Positions 31,995 through 41,586 of a stretch of 64,000 bases of DNA are shown here, one piece after another (within the stretch, counting starts at the first letter, position 1; the number at the start of each line of letters is the position of its first letter). This DNA comes from Candidatus Pyrohabitans jungbluthii (GTDB taxonomy: Archaea; Hydrothermarchaeota; Hydrothermarchaeia; Hydrothermarchaeales; BMS3B), in contig MTMD02000014.1 in assembly GCA_002010065.2 (NCBI GenBank), forward strand, positions 68,534 to 132,533, in the 5' to 3' direction. Position numbers and translations under genes: made by a program. The notes beneath the pieces were generated by a model. That model saw only the letters and a list, made by a program, of their open reading frames with translations, searched no databases and was not told the origin of the DNA.

Positions 31995-32309
31995 TCACCT
32001 CTCAAACTCCATCCTCACCGCCTTGGGCGTCGCTGCACCAGTTTCAATCTCCACGGCGCGAATAACTGCCGCCGGTACAGGGCAGCCGGGATGTAGCCTC
32101 GCACGAGTAGCCGCCTGGTAAATTGCCGAGTCGCACATGCCGACGAGAACTTCCTTCGTCCAGTCGAGGCTCTTAACATCCTCTGCAAACGTTTTAACCT
32201 TCTCGCACCCCGAGGTTATGCGTATCTCCACTCTCTTTCCGTGCCTCTCAACGCTTATGCGGGTTACAAACTTACAGGAACCGGCGTCTACCTCTGCTCG
32301 CGTCGTCAT
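31995..32309 (-). CDS. conserved cysteine-containing protein of unknown function
   Basis: 104 residues with spaced cysteines (GSCKF, SGCEK, GMCDS, PGCPVP), suggesting a metal-binding role; I do not recognise a named family with certainty. The ATG lies 1 base after the CobW stop and the ribosome site GGAGGT is in the end of cobW, so the two are coupled. It may be a client or accessory of the metallochaperone. It is convergent with the cytochrome gene. Confidence 0.65.
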   Translation of the reverse strand: MTTRAEVDAGSCKFVTRISVERHGKRVEIRITSGCEKVKTFAEDVKSLDWTKEVLVGMCDSAIYQAATRARLHPGCPVPAAVIRAVEIETGAATPKAVRMEFER

Positions 32310-32310
32310 C

Positions 32311-33186
32311 CTATACCTCCAGAATCCTCTTTAACGCCTCCTTGTCAATCTTGCTGCCTATAGCCACGAAGCTTGGCTCCGCCTCAGAGGGAAGCTCCTC
32401 TCTGCTAACCCTCCCCGAGGAAAGGTCATAGTACCAGCTTTTTCCGCCTGCTCTGAAGATCCCCTTCGCCCTTATCACCCTTCCAAACTCTCCACGCTTA
32501 AGCCTCTCAAAAAGCTCGTCGGCTTCATCAGTACTCATCTCTCTGGGCTTAGCCGAGAAGGAGTCGAAGAGCAGGTGGACGCCCTCGCTTACCCTGACTT
32601 CAACGCCGGGAAGCTTCTCAGGGAGCGTCACCTCACCGAAGGAGGAGCGAAGCACCAGAGCTGAGGGGTTTATCTCCCTCACTGTGCGCTCTACATTGAG
32701 AATCCCCTTCTCGCTGACTAGGTCCACCTTGTTTATTACCACCGCCGAAGCGTTGGCTATGGCATCTCGATAAAGGTGCTGAAAGGTCTCAAGGGGGTAC
32801 AGCTCTGAGAAGGCGCTGGCGTCGATCACGCTTATCACGCCCTCAAGTTCGGCGATGCCTTTAAGGTGGGGCTCCTGTAGAGCTTCTACGATGCTGGAGG
32901 TCATAGAAACGCCAGAGGGTTCCAGGAACACCCTCTCGGGTGAAAATCTCTCCCTCAGCTCGGTGAGGGTCTCGCTGAGGTCTGCGCGCAGTGTGCAGCA
33001 CACGCACCCGCTGGCAAGCTCTGCAACCTCTAGCTTGCCTGAACTCGAAACCAGCTCGCGATCTATACCAACATCGCCGAACTCATTGACTATTACGGCA
33101 GTCTTCGAGTCTGCGTTTGAGATAATTCTACGTATTAGCGTTGTCTTTCCAGCTCCGAGAAAGCCAGAAATTACAGTAAGCTTCAT
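32311..33186 (-). CDS. CobW/G3E-family GTPase metallochaperone
   Basis: 291 residues. Walker A GFLGAGKTT, the metal-binding CxCC in GCVCCTLRADL, and the G3E nucleotide motif NKVD are visible, followed by the C-terminal CobW domain. Such GTPases deliver zinc or cobalt. With zinc methyltransferases and corrinoid genes in the neighbourhood a supply role is plausible but inferred. Confidence 0.9.
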   Translation of the reverse strand: MKLTVISGFLGAGKTTLIRRIISNADSKTAVIVNEFGDVGIDRELVSSSGKLEVAELASGCVCCTLRADLSETLTELRERFSPERVFLEPSGVSMTSSIVEALQEPHLKGIAELEGVISVIDASAFSELYPLETFQHLYRDAIANASAVVINKVDLVSEKGILNVERTVREINPSALVLRSSFGEVTLPEKLPGVEVRVSEGVHLLFDSFSAKPREMSTDEADELFERLKRGEFGRVIRAKGIFRAGGKSWYYDLSSGRVSREELPSEAEPSFVAIGSKIDKEALKRILEV

Positions 33187-33354
33187 CCTCTTAGATTAGA
33201 AGAGCAACGAGGTTAAGGTTGAAATTCAAATATCATTTATAACTGCTTGGAATAGCCTCGCCGTATTTCAAGAAGGCTCATGCCGCCTTTAAAAGTTCTA
33301 AAATAGTTGATGCTGATTTCTGAGCAAAAATAGAAAAGAGATAGAAGATGAAGC

Positions 33355-34638
33355 TCACGCAAACATGAGCTCATTTGAGCCGAGCTTGCTCGCTGTCTGC
33401 TCTATCTTGCCCATCACCTTGCTTATAGCGTGCTGGAAGTCTAGGAAGGTTACCTCATTGCGGTCCTCGCGTATGGCAAACATCCCGGCTTCGGTGCAGA
33501 TCGCTTTGATGTCTGCGCCCGTAGCACCCTCGGTTAGTGCCGCAAGCTCTTCCATGCTCACATCGCTGCTCAGGTTCATTCTCCTCGTATGAATAGCGAA
33601 TATCTGCGCTCTACCCTTCTCGTCCGGCAGGGGAATCTCTATCAGGCGATCGAACCTGCCCGGGCGGAGTATGGCCGGGTCGAGTATGTCAGGGCGATTT
33701 GTAGCCGCGATAATGCGCACATCGCCACGGGCATCGAAGCCATCCATCTCTGCCAGGAGCTGCATAAGGGTGCGCTGCACCTCGCGGTCGCCGCTGGTGA
33801 GCGAGTCTGTGCGCCTGGCTGCGATGGCATCTATCTCGTCGATAAACACTATGCTGGGCGCCTTCTCCTTTGCGAGCTGGAAAAGCTCTCTTACTAGGCG
33901 AGCGCCCTCGCCTATATACTTGCGCACAAGTTCAGAGCCGATAAGCTTTATGAATACTGAGTTTGTCTCCCTCGCCACAGCCTTGGCGATGAGCGTCTTA
34001 CCAGTGCCCGGCGGGCCGTAGAGTAGCACGCCCTTCGGCGGGTCTATCCCCACCTTCTCGAAGGCCTCAGGCTTGAGCAGGGGCAGTTCCACAGTCTCGC
34101 GTATCTCCTGAATCTGCTTCTCAAGCCCGCCTATATCGGAATAGCTCTCCTCAGGCTTCTCCACAATCTCCATCGCGAGCACCGCGGGGTCCTTCTCCAT
34201 AGGTAGGACGTCCACAACTGCTAAGCTCTGCTGGTTCATCGCCACCCTGGCGCCGGGCACAAGCTTACTCCTGTCTATAAACTGGGAGGTGTTCACCAGG
34301 AACGTTGGGCCAGAGGTGCTCCTCACAACCAGCTTGCCGCTATCGAGGACATCTACTATGGTTCCTATAATCAGCGGCATGGAGCGCAGCCTCTCAAGCT
34401 CTGAGCGAAGCCTGCGAATTTCTCGCTCCATCTGGATGCGCTCGCTCTCCAGCATGCGCTTTCTGTCCTCTAACCAGCGCAGTCGCTGTGCATAGCCGCT
34501 CTTTATGCGGTTGTTCTCATTTTTAAGCTGAACGCACTCCCGTTCAAGCTCGCGCACCTTGCTGAGAAGGTACTGGGTTATGTCCTCCCCATTCTCCGGG
34601 TTTATCTTATCGTCTTTAACTTCCTCGCTCATTTTCAT
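33355..34638 (-). CDS. pan: proteasome-activating nucleotidase
   Basis: 427 residues: N-terminal coiled coil (about 20-90), OB domain (about 95-150) and the AAA domain with Walker A GPPGTGKT and Walker [15 protein letters not shown]. It unfolds substrates for the 20S proteasome. The extreme C-terminus is LMFA where the usual motif is hydrophobic-tyrosine-any; here it would read M-F-A, a phenylalanine variant. No proteasome subunit gene is in the window. Confidence 0.95.
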   Translation of the reverse strand: MKMSEEVKDDKINPENGEDITQYLLSKVRELERECVQLKNENNRIKSGYAQRLRWLEDRKRMLESERIQMEREIRRLRSELERLRSMPLIIGTIVDVLDSGKLVVRSTSGPTFLVNTSQFIDRSKLVPGARVAMNQQSLAVVDVLPMEKDPAVLAMEIVEKPEESYSDIGGLEKQIQEIRETVELPLLKPEAFEKVGIDPPKGVLLYGPPGTGKTLIAKAVARETNSVFIKLIGSELVRKYIGEGARLVRELFQLAKEKAPSIVFIDEIDAIAARRTDSLTSGDREVQRTLMQLLAEMDGFDARGDVRIIAATNRPDILDPAILRPGRFDRLIEIPLPDEKGRAQIFAIHTRRMNLSSDVSMEELAALTEGATGADIKAICTEAGMFAIREDRNEVTFLDFQHAISKVMGKIEQTASKLGSNELMFA

Positions 34639-34725
34639 CTTCCTATAATATATTTTTCGGTGGAGTTAAATATCTATCGCCTGTATATTCAGCGGCTTTT
34701 AACCATCGCATATCCAATTGCAAAA

Positions 34726-35907
34726 TCAGGCGAGCAAAAGGCGGTTGAAGCTTGTGGCCTCTATTAAACCCAGGCTACCAGCGCTGCACGCGCGCTCTGA
34801 GAAGCTCTCCACACTGTCGCCACGCAGCCTTGGCGAGAGTACAGCGAAAGGCACTGGCTCAGAGGTGTGGGTTTTCACCCTTATCGGCGTAGGATGGTCT
34901 GGCAGCACGGCGATGGCAGTGTCGTCGTTTAAATTATCAAGAAGCCTGCCTATGAGCTTTTCATCCAGGTCTTCTATTGCTTTAATCTTCATCTCCACGC
35001 TGCCCTCATGCCCAGCCTCGTCAGGCGCTTCAACGTGGATGTAGCAGTAGTCTACACTTTCAAGAGCCTTGAGGGCGTACTCCGCCTTGGCTGCATAGTC
35101 AGTATCGTAGTAGCCCGTGGCACCAGGCACATGCACAACCCGCATTCCAGCTAAGCAAGCGATGCCCCGAATCAGGTCCACAGCCGAGATAACCGCTCCC
35201 TCTACTCCGTACTTCTCGGAAAAGGGCTCAAGCTCTGGCTTTCTCCCCTGTCCCCAGAGCCACACCATGTTCGCAGGCCTCTTACCCTGCTCCACCCTCT
35301 TCAGATTAACCTCATGCTCAGTGAGCACCTCCCTTGAGCGGAGCATCATCTCGTTGAGCTTCGCCGCGCTCTCGTTCTGTCGTGGCTTGAGCAGATAATC
35401 ATCTATGCTCTCCCCAACTATATCGTGGGGAGGCGTCGCCCTGAGCTCCTCGCCGAAGGAGCACACAAAGAGGTTGCGGTAGCTCACCCCTGGATAAAAC
35501 TTTCCAAAGGGTGCAATCTCAGCCTCGTTCAACGCAGAGAGCAGCGCTTTGGCTTCCTCGCTGCTCACATGCCCTGCGGTGAAGTCGGCAATTTTACCAT
35601 TCTCCACTGTTATCAGGTTGCACCTGAAGGCGACGTCGCCCGGGCCAAGCTCAACGCCTATACTCGCTGCCTCAAGGGGACCCCGCCCCGTGTACACCCT
35701 TCGCGGGTCGTAGCCTAGGATAGCCAGGTTAGCGATGTCGGAGCCCGCGTCCATGCCTTTGGGGATAGTGCGAATCATACCTGTGGCGCCTTTCCTGGCT
35801 ATATAATCCATATTGGGCGTATTCGCCTCCTCCAGGGGTGTTTTCCCGCCAAGCTCTTCCAGCGGGTAATCCGCCATTCCGTCGCCCACTACCACGAGGT
35901 ACTTCAT
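34726..35907 (-). CDS. apgM: archaeal cofactor-independent phosphoglycerate mutase
   Basis: 393 residues starting MKYLVVVGDGMADYP, with the metal-binding DAGSDIANLAILGYDPR and the C-terminal DEAGHEG and DHPTPIRVKTH. This is ApgM, interconverting 2- and 3-phosphoglycerate in glycolysis or gluconeogenesis. The stop-to-start distance to thrC is 4 bases, so the two are cotranscribed. Archaeal ApgM is related to phosphonopyruvate decarboxylase-like proteins but has the standard length. Confidence 0.93.
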   Translation of the reverse strand: MKYLVVVGDGMADYPLEELGGKTPLEEANTPNMDYIARKGATGMIRTIPKGMDAGSDIANLAILGYDPRRVYTGRGPLEAASIGVELGPGDVAFRCNLITVENGKIADFTAGHVSSEEAKALLSALNEAEIAPFGKFYPGVSYRNLFVCSFGEELRATPPHDIVGESIDDYLLKPRQNESAAKLNEMMLRSREVLTEHEVNLKRVEQGKRPANMVWLWGQGRKPELEPFSEKYGVEGAVISAVDLIRGIACLAGMRVVHVPGATGYYDTDYAAKAEYALKALESVDYCYIHVEAPDEAGHEGSVEMKIKAIEDLDEKLIGRLLDNLNDDTAIAVLPDHPTPIRVKTHTSEPVPFAVLSPRLRGDSVESFSERACSAGSLGLIEATSFNRLLLA

Positions 35908-35911
35908 TGCC

Positions 35912-37126
35912 TCACCCGTTGATGACCTTCTCCAGCGCCTCTATACTTGGCTCTATCTCAATGGGCTTCTCGTAACGATGGAAGATTATCTCCGGGTCTT
36001 TGAGCGCATGCCCTGTGGTCACGCAAACAATGCGCTCGCTTCTGTCTATTTCGCCTGCTTCCACAAGTTTCTTTAGCCCGGCGACGCTGGCAGCACTCGC
36101 GGGTTCAACGCCAACGCCAAGCTTGCGCGCCAGTAACTTCTGTGCTTCGATTATCTCCTCGTCAGTAACGCTCTCCGCAATTCCACGACTCTCCTTCAGG
36201 GCGAGAAGCGCCTTAGGCGCATTCACGGGTGCGCCTATTCTTATCGCCGTGGCGATTGTCTCAGGCTTGGGCTCAGGGGTGACGCTGCTTTCACCAGCTT
36301 TGAAAGCTCTGACGAGAGGTGAAGCTCCTTCAGCTTGAATACCAGTCATCACGGGCAGTTCATCTATAAGCCCAAGCTCATGGAACTCCTTGAAACCCTT
36401 CCATATCGCCGAGATGTTTCCGCAGTTGCCCACGGGTACGACTACTCGATCGGGAGCCTCGAAACCGAGCTGGTCGGCGATCTCAAAAGCTTCGCTCTTC
36501 TGCCCCTCTAAGCGCCACGGATTTATAGAGTTGAGCAGGTAGATATTGTGCTTTGCGCATATCTCACGTACCAGCTTGAGTGCGACGTCGAAATTGGCTT
36601 TAATTCCCACAACGATGGCGCCATGCAGCAGCGCCTGGGCGAGCTTTCCTATGGCGATTTTTCCCGCTGGAAGAAGTACAAGGCATTTAATGCCTGCCTT
36701 TGCTGCATAGGCTGCTAGCGATGCTGAGGTGTTGCCCGTGGAAGCGCAGCCAACCGCCGTTGCCCCAAGCTCCAGTGCCTTGGTAACGCCAACTGTCATC
36801 CCGCGGTCCTTAAATGAGCCCGTGGGATTGGCACCCTCGTTCTTTATATAAAGCTCCTTGACTCCAATCTCCTCAGCGATGGTATCGGCTCTGTACAGGG
36901 GGGTTCCACCCTCATTGAGACTAACCACCCTCGTGTAATCCTCCACAGGCATCAGCTCGCGGTACCGCCACAGGTTGAAAGCACGGCTTTCAATCTCAGC
37001 TTTTGTTACTGAAATCTCGCTCAGGTCGAAAACGACCTCGAGCAGCCCCGAGCAGCGAGGGCACTGGTATATGACCTCTCTGCGGTCGTAAACCTCTCCG
37101 CATGCGATGCATCTAAGATGGAACAT
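35912..37126 (-). CDS. thrC: threonine synthase
   Basis: 404 residues. The N-terminal zinc ribbon (CIACGEVY, CPRCSG) is followed by the PLP lysine in NPTGSFKDRGM and the PLP-phosphate loop VGNCGNISA. It converts O-phosphohomoserine to threonine. It overlaps the preceding membrane protein gene by one base and precedes apgM. Confidence 0.93.
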   Translation of the reverse strand: MFHLRCIACGEVYDRREVIYQCPRCSGLLEVVFDLSEISVTKAEIESRAFNLWRYRELMPVEDYTRVVSLNEGGTPLYRADTIAEEIGVKELYIKNEGANPTGSFKDRGMTVGVTKALELGATAVGCASTGNTSASLAAYAAKAGIKCLVLLPAGKIAIGKLAQALLHGAIVVGIKANFDVALKLVREICAKHNIYLLNSINPWRLEGQKSEAFEIADQLGFEAPDRVVVPVGNCGNISAIWKGFKEFHELGLIDELPVMTGIQAEGASPLVRAFKAGESSVTPEPKPETIATAIRIGAPVNAPKALLALKESRGIAESVTDEEIIEAQKLLARKLGVGVEPASAASVAGLKKLVEAGEIDRSERIVCVTTGHALKDPEIIFHRYEKPIEIEPSIEALEKVING

Positions 37127-37959
37127 CAGGACTTACCTCCTTGCGATACTGCATCAACATAAAAGACTGCCCTGTAGGTGTACATGAAACACGTTGCGAT
37201 AGTATTGGTAATTATGAGGATGAGGATTAAAACCACCCCGAGCCCAAAGCTGGGCGCCGGGAGAGTGCCTGCCTCAAGTTCTGCGACGCTAAGCTCAGGG
37301 ATAGTGCTGAGGGCATGGTAGAAGAACACCAGTGCCATGGGTATATAGAGCAGGAGCATGGTAAAGGCAGATAGCAGAAGAAAGCCCAGCACAGAGATGG
37401 CATGAGATTTAACAAAGTTAAAGCTGTTTTTGAAGGTCTTTATGGGGTCGAGTCCATCTATGGCAACGCCCACATCATAGAAGTTCAGCATTATGAGCAC
37501 CGCGCCCAGCAGCAGAAAGCCAAGTAGTATAAAAATCAATGCAGAAGCAAGGGCGAAGTCCGGAGAGAACAGTGCCTTCGCAGCCAAGGCAAAGATTACT
37601 CCTATAATTATCAGCACAACAACACCCACAACGATGAGTATTAAGTAAATTATGCTTGCCAGCAGTAAGTAGATGTATCTCTTCTTCGCATTGCTCAGGA
37701 AACTGCTCACACTCACCTCGCTGCGAAGCGCCTCAGCAGCGGTTGCGAGTAATCCACCTGTAAAGAATGGAGTGAGGAGCCACAGTAGTAGGGAGTAGGC
37801 TACACTCACCGCGACCACGCCGGCGCTTGTGCCGGAGTAGAAAAGCTGGAGGAGCATCTGGGGCAGAGAGAGGATGGTGTAGATAAGCGCGGGAAGAAGC
37901 AGCGCATGCCTGGTAAGCGCCAGCTTCCACGCGGCAGGAAAAGAGCTCAATGCACCCAT
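37126..37959 (-). CDS. polytopic membrane protein, function unknown
   Basis: 277 residues with about six hydrophobic helices, for example YIYLLLASIIYLILIVVGVVV and LGFLLLSAFTMLLLYIPMAL, and a conserved-looking loop LDPIKTFKNSFNFVK. This resembles the family of archaeal membrane proteins distantly related to bacterial glycerophosphodiesterase membrane domains, but I cannot assign a job. It is the first gene before thrC and apgM, overlapping thrC by one base. Confidence 0.75.
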   Translation of the reverse strand: MGALSSFPAAWKLALTRHALLLPALIYTILSLPQMLLQLFYSGTSAGVVAVSVAYSLLLWLLTPFFTGGLLATAAEALRSEVSVSSFLSNAKKRYIYLLLASIIYLILIVVGVVVLIIIGVIFALAAKALFSPDFALASALIFILLGFLLLGAVLIMLNFYDVGVAIDGLDPIKTFKNSFNFVKSHAISVLGFLLLSAFTMLLLYIPMALVFFYHALSTIPELSVAELEAGTLPAPSFGLGVVLILILIITNTIATCFMYTYRAVFYVDAVSQGGKS

Positions 37960-37996
37960 GAGTGATGGAATGGCAAAGGGAGTATATAATCTTTCC

Positions 37997-38251
37997 CTAC
38001 TGCTCCTCTATAAGCTCAGACAGAGTGCCACTTGCAACCTCTGCTTTTCTTTCAGCGCTCTCAGGTTTTTGAGCACCCCTTTTGAGGTGTTCTCCACCCT
38101 TCACCCAGATTTTCTTAAGGGCGAAGATCAGCAGGGCAATCAGCAGAACTATGTTTGCAGAGAGAATAAAAATGAATACTTCCAGTGGGATTCCAACATT
38201 AGTAGAGGTCTGAGCAAGCCAGAGATTGAAATCTTCCAGGAGTGAAGCCAT
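37997..38251 (-). CDS. single-pass small membrane protein
   Basis: 84 residues with one transmembrane helix (VFIFILSANIVLLIALLIFAL) and a charged cytoplasmic tail of mixed lysine and glutamate. No family is recognised. It ends 37 bases before the membrane protein start of the thrC operon and may belong to it. Confidence 0.55.
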   Translation of the reverse strand: MASLLEDFNLWLAQTSTNVGIPLEVFIFILSANIVLLIALLIFALKKIWVKGGEHLKRGAQKPESAERKAEVASGTLSELIEEQ

Positions 38252-38334
38252 GAAAGAGTTTTAGCCTGATTGTGATATATACCTTATCCTTGATTATTCA
38301 GGCGTTAATCTTCATGCTATGCATCGGTGATAGA

Positions 38335-39159
38335 ATGAGGATTAAAGTGCTGATGGAAAATAGTGTGTTGAACCCTATTAGAGCGTGCGGTGAGCATGGG
38401 CTGGCGCTCCTCATAGAAACGCAGGGGAAGCGCTTCCTTTTTGACACAGGGCAGAGCGAGAGGATTGTTGAGAATGCTCTTACGATGAGGGAGGAACTCA
38501 GAGACCTGGATGGGATAATAATCAGTCATGGGCACTATGACCATACCGGCGGGCTTAAAGCTGTTATTGAGGCTGCTGGAGGGGTGGACGTATACGCTCA
38601 CCCCGACATCTTCACACCTAGATACGGAAAAGAGCCCTTCAACAGGTACATTGGCGTGCCCTTCAGGAGGGAAGACCTGGAAAGCATAGGCGCGAGATTC
38701 ATACCCGTGGTTGAGCCGGTGGAAGTTGTTCCCGGGCTGTGGATAAGCGGAGAGGTTCCAAGGAGAACAGACTTTGAGGGTAGGGATAAAAATCTGTATG
38801 TGCTTGAGGGCGATGAGGAGAGAGTCGACCCCTTCAGGGATGACCTGAGCCTCTACGCGACTCTGGCTGAGGGGGTGCTGGTGATACTTGGATGTGCCCA
38901 CGCAGGTGTGGTTAACATCATAGAGCACGCCAAGGAGGTAACAGGGAAGAAGGATGTTTATGGAATACTGGGTGGGACCCACCTCGGGTTAGCGGGTGAG
39001 GAGCAGAGGAGTAAAACCATAGAGTACTTCAAAAACCTCAATCTGAAATTTCTTGCACCAAACCACTGCACCGGCTTGGCAATTATTTCAGAACTCAGGG
39101 CGATGTACGGCGATAAAATGCACTTCGCATCGGTTGGGGCTGAGTTCGAGTTTGAGTGA
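38335..39159 (+). CDS. COG1237 metallo-beta-lactamase-fold hydrolase
   Basis: 274 residues from the ATG at 38335, which has GGTGATAG before it; the track start lies in a hydrophobic frame upstream. The metal motif is IIISHGHYDHTGG, then LGCAHAGVVNI and LGGTHLGLAG. COG1237 includes the enzyme linked to the 7,8-dihydropterin 5'-phosphate step in methanopterin synthesis, which would fit an H4MPT user, but the family is broader. Confidence 0.8.
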   Translation: MRIKVLMENSVLNPIRACGEHGLALLIETQGKRFLFDTGQSERIVENALTMREELRDLDGIIISHGHYDHTGGLKAVIEAAGGVDVYAHPDIFTPRYGKEPFNRYIGVPFRREDLESIGARFIPVVEPVEVVPGLWISGEVPRRTDFEGRDKNLYVLEGDEERVDPFRDDLSLYATLAEGVLVILGCAHAGVVNIIEHAKEVTGKKDVYGILGGTHLGLAGEEQRSKTIEYFKNLNLKFLAPNHCTGLAIISELRAMYGDKMHFASVGAEFEFE

Positions 39160-39193
39160 GATATCTCCCTACGGCGTGAGATGAGGAATAGGC

Positions 39194-40564
39194 ATGGAAG
39201 ACTCTTCAAACAAAAGAATCGCCTTACTTATTGCCACAATGGGCTCTTTCCTCACACCTTTCATGGTTTCCTCTGTGAACATTGCCCTCCCATTAATTGC
39301 GGAAGAATTTGCAATGGACGCTGTGCTGCTTGGCTGGGTTGCCACCTCATTTCTCTTGGCCGCGGCTATGTTTCTTGTCCCTTTTGGGAGGATAGCAGAC
39401 ATACATGGAAGGAAGAGGATTTTTACCTGTGGAATCTTAATTTATACTTTTTCATCTTTTCTTTGTGCGATTTCGACCTCTTCAGCTCTGCTCATCTCTT
39501 TCCGAATTTTGCAGGGAATAGGGAGTGCGATGATATTTGGTACTGGGGTAGCGATTCTAACCTCAGTGTTTCCTGCCCAAGAAAGGGGTAAAGCCCTAGG
39601 AATAAATGTTGCTTCTGTCTACTTGGGACTTTCTCTTGGACCATTCTTTGGCGGATTTTTAGCGCAGCACTTTGGGTGGAGAAGCATTTTTCTTGTAAAT
39701 GTGCCTTTAGGCTTGCTAATAGCTGCTCTTATTTTCTGGAAATTGAAGGGTGAGTGGGCTGAAGCGAAGGGAGAGAGCTTTGACTTTACGGGTTCTATAA
39801 TCTACAGCTTAACGCTTATAGCGGTAATGTATGGTTTTTCTCTGTTGCCAGCAAGGGCAGGTGCATGGCTGATTTTAATAGGTGCCTTGGGGATTTTTGC
39901 TTTTGTTAAGTGGGAAACTAAGCAGGAGAGTCCTGTTCTGGATATAAATTTCTTCAGAAAAAATAAAGTATTCGCTTTCTCTAACTTAGCGGCGTTGATT
40001 AATTACAGCGCCACATTTGCTGTGAGCTTTCTTCTAAGCCTTTACCTGCAGTATATTAGATCACTCAGCCCGCAAAATGCAGGCTTGGTGCTGGTTTCTC
40101 AGCCCGTTGTTCAGGCAATTTTTTCACCCTTTGCTGGAAGGCTATCAGACAGGATTGAGCCACGAATAGTTGCTTCAATAGGAATGGCGTTTACATTTTT
40201 GGGACTTTTTCTTTTCACTTTTTTAAACGAAAGAACGCCTTTGGAGTTCATTTTGGCCAGCTTAATCCTTCTCGGTTTTGGCTTTGCCCTTTTCTCATCT
40301 CCGAATACAAATGCTGTTATGTCTTCAGTTGAAAATAGATTTTACGGGGTAGCCTCGGGAATACTCGGGACTATGAGACTTATTGGGCAGATGCTAAGCA
40401 TGGGAATTGTTATGCTGATATTCGCATTATATATTGGAAGAGTGGAAATTACACCTGAATATTATCCTGCTTTTCTTAGGAGTGTGAAAATAGCATTCTT
40501 CATTTTCGCATTCCTTTGTTTTGGGGGTATATTTGCATCCCTTGCAAGAGGTAAGGTAAGGTGA
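39194..40564 (+). CDS. MFS multidrug-type exporter (EmrB/QacA family)
   Basis: 456 residues with about 14 predicted helices. Motif A is PFGRIADIHGRKR, and QGIGSAMIFGTGVAILTSVFP is the drug/proton antiporter motif C region. It would export a hydrophobic compound using the proton gradient. Base composition is AT-richer than the flanking genes, so it may be an import. It precedes sepF by only 61 bases but sepF has its own promoter. Confidence 0.88.
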   Translation: MEDSSNKRIALLIATMGSFLTPFMVSSVNIALPLIAEEFAMDAVLLGWVATSFLLAAAMFLVPFGRIADIHGRKRIFTCGILIYTFSSFLCAISTSSALLISFRILQGIGSAMIFGTGVAILTSVFPAQERGKALGINVASVYLGLSLGPFFGGFLAQHFGWRSIFLVNVPLGLLIAALIFWKLKGEWAEAKGESFDFTGSIIYSLTLIAVMYGFSLLPARAGAWLILIGALGIFAFVKWETKQESPVLDINFFRKNKVFAFSNLAALINYSATFAVSFLLSLYLQYIRSLSPQNAGLVLVSQPVVQAIFSPFAGRLSDRIEPRIVASIGMAFTFLGLFLFTFLNERTPLEFILASLILLGFGFALFSSPNTNAVMSSVENRFYGVASGILGTMRLIGQMLSMGIVMLIFALYIGRVEITPEYYPAFLRSVKIAFFIFAFLCFGGIFASLARGKVR

Positions 40565-40582
40565 TTAAGCTGCTCGAAACCC

Positions 40583-40625
40583 TTATATATCCCCCGTTTT
40601 TATAATATCCTAAAGGAGGAATAGT
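40583..40625 (+). promoter_or_regulatory. promoter and ribosome site of sepF
   Basis: TTATATAT (40583-40590) with a strong AAGGAGGA ribosome site (about 40613-40620) directly before the ATG at 40626; the transcript would have a short leader of about 14 bases. It drives the sepF-ZPR1-NIP7-FKBP operon. Confidence 0.6.
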
Positions 40626-41054
40626 ATGGGACTGAAAGACCTTTTTACAAAGTTTCAGGGGAGCACTTCCAGAACTTATACTAACCTTGAAGATTATGTG
40701 GAGATTGAGATTCAGGAGGGTATGCCCGAGGAGAGAGGCAGCGCCGGGAAGTATGTTAAGGTGTGCAAGCTCGGTGGCTTTGCAGACGTAGACATCTCCG
40801 CAAGGGAGCTTAGCAATGGCAATGTGGTTATACTTGACATTAAACCCCTCGCCGAGAGGAGCATGAATGAACTAAAGCATGCGGTGGATGAGATAAAGGA
40901 AATAGTATCGAGCATGGGAGGGGATATCGCTGGGCTCAGTGAGTATCTGCTCATACTAACCCCGCCCTACATGAAGATAGAGAGGAGTACCGAAGCTCGA
41001 GCTACTGACTTCGAAGAAGCCATGGAACGGGTGAGGAAGAGGGTTGCAAAGTAA
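40626..41054 (+). CDS. sepF: archaeal SepF cell-division protein
   Basis: 142 residues. The start MGLKDLFTKFQG is the amphipathic membrane-binding helix, and the core (EIEIQEGMPEERGSAGKYVKVCKL to EYLLILTPPYMKI) is the SepF fold that binds the FtsZ tail. It anchors the division ring to the membrane. No ftsZ is in the window. The next gene (ZPR1) overlaps its 3' end. Confidence 0.85.
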   Translation: MGLKDLFTKFQGSTSRTYTNLEDYVEIEIQEGMPEERGSAGKYVKVCKLGGFADVDISARELSNGNVVILDIKPLAERSMNELKHAVDEIKEIVSSMGGDIAGLSEYLLILTPPYMKIERSTEARATDFEEAMERVRKRVAK

Positions 41055-41586
41055 TGTAAAGCTGTCTACGCCCTGCCCTGCGTGCGGTAACGAAAAAGCT
41101 ACCCTTGAGTTCTTTCAGTTTAACATACCTTACTTTGGGGAGGTAATGGAAAGCGTTCTTCTGTGCAGGCGCTGCGGCTATCGCCACACCGATGTGATGG
41201 TGCTTGAGCAGAAGGAGCCAGCCAAGTACACCCTGGTTATTGACAGCGCCGAGGACATGTACATTCGAGTTATACGTTCGAGCAGCGCAACTATAGAAGT
41301 GCCGGAGCTTGGAATAGAGGTTACCCCTGGGAGCGAGGCTCAGGGCTTCGTTTCAAACGTGGAGGGCGTGCTTCTGCGTATGGAAGAAGCGGTGCGCACT
41401 GCCCAGAGGTGGGCGGAGAGCGAAGCCGCCAAAAAGCGTGCAAAGGAGCTTTTGAGGGAGATAGCTGAGATTAAGGCAGGGAAGAGGCGGGCTACGCTGA
41501 TAATCTCTGATCCCACAGGCAACAGCGCCATAATATCAGAAAAAGCCAGGAAGGAGGCATTAGGTGAAGATAGCCCGGGCGAGTAA
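41044..41586 (+). CDS. ZPR1-type zinc finger protein
   Basis: 180 residues with TPCPACGNEKATLEFFQFNIPYFGEVMESVLLC to CRRCGYRH, the single ZPR1 domain of archaea. The TTG at 41044 is the only plausible start, lying inside the end of sepF with GAGGAAGAGGG upstream. ZPR1 in eukaryotes binds translation factor eEF1A; the archaeal role is less clear. Confidence 0.85.
   Translation: MQSNVKLSTPCPACGNEKATLEFFQFNIPYFGEVMESVLLCRRCGYRHTDVMVLEQKEPAKYTLVIDSAEDMYIRVIRSSSATIEVPELGIEVTPGSEAQGFVSNVEGVLLRMEEAVRTAQRWAESEAAKKRAKELLREIAEIKAGKRRATLIISDPTGNSAIISEKARKEALGEDSPGE

Noticed and set aside
38317-38982. 221-residue minus-strand ORF
   Set aside because: Antisense to the COG1237 hydrolase, whose metal motifs are complete.
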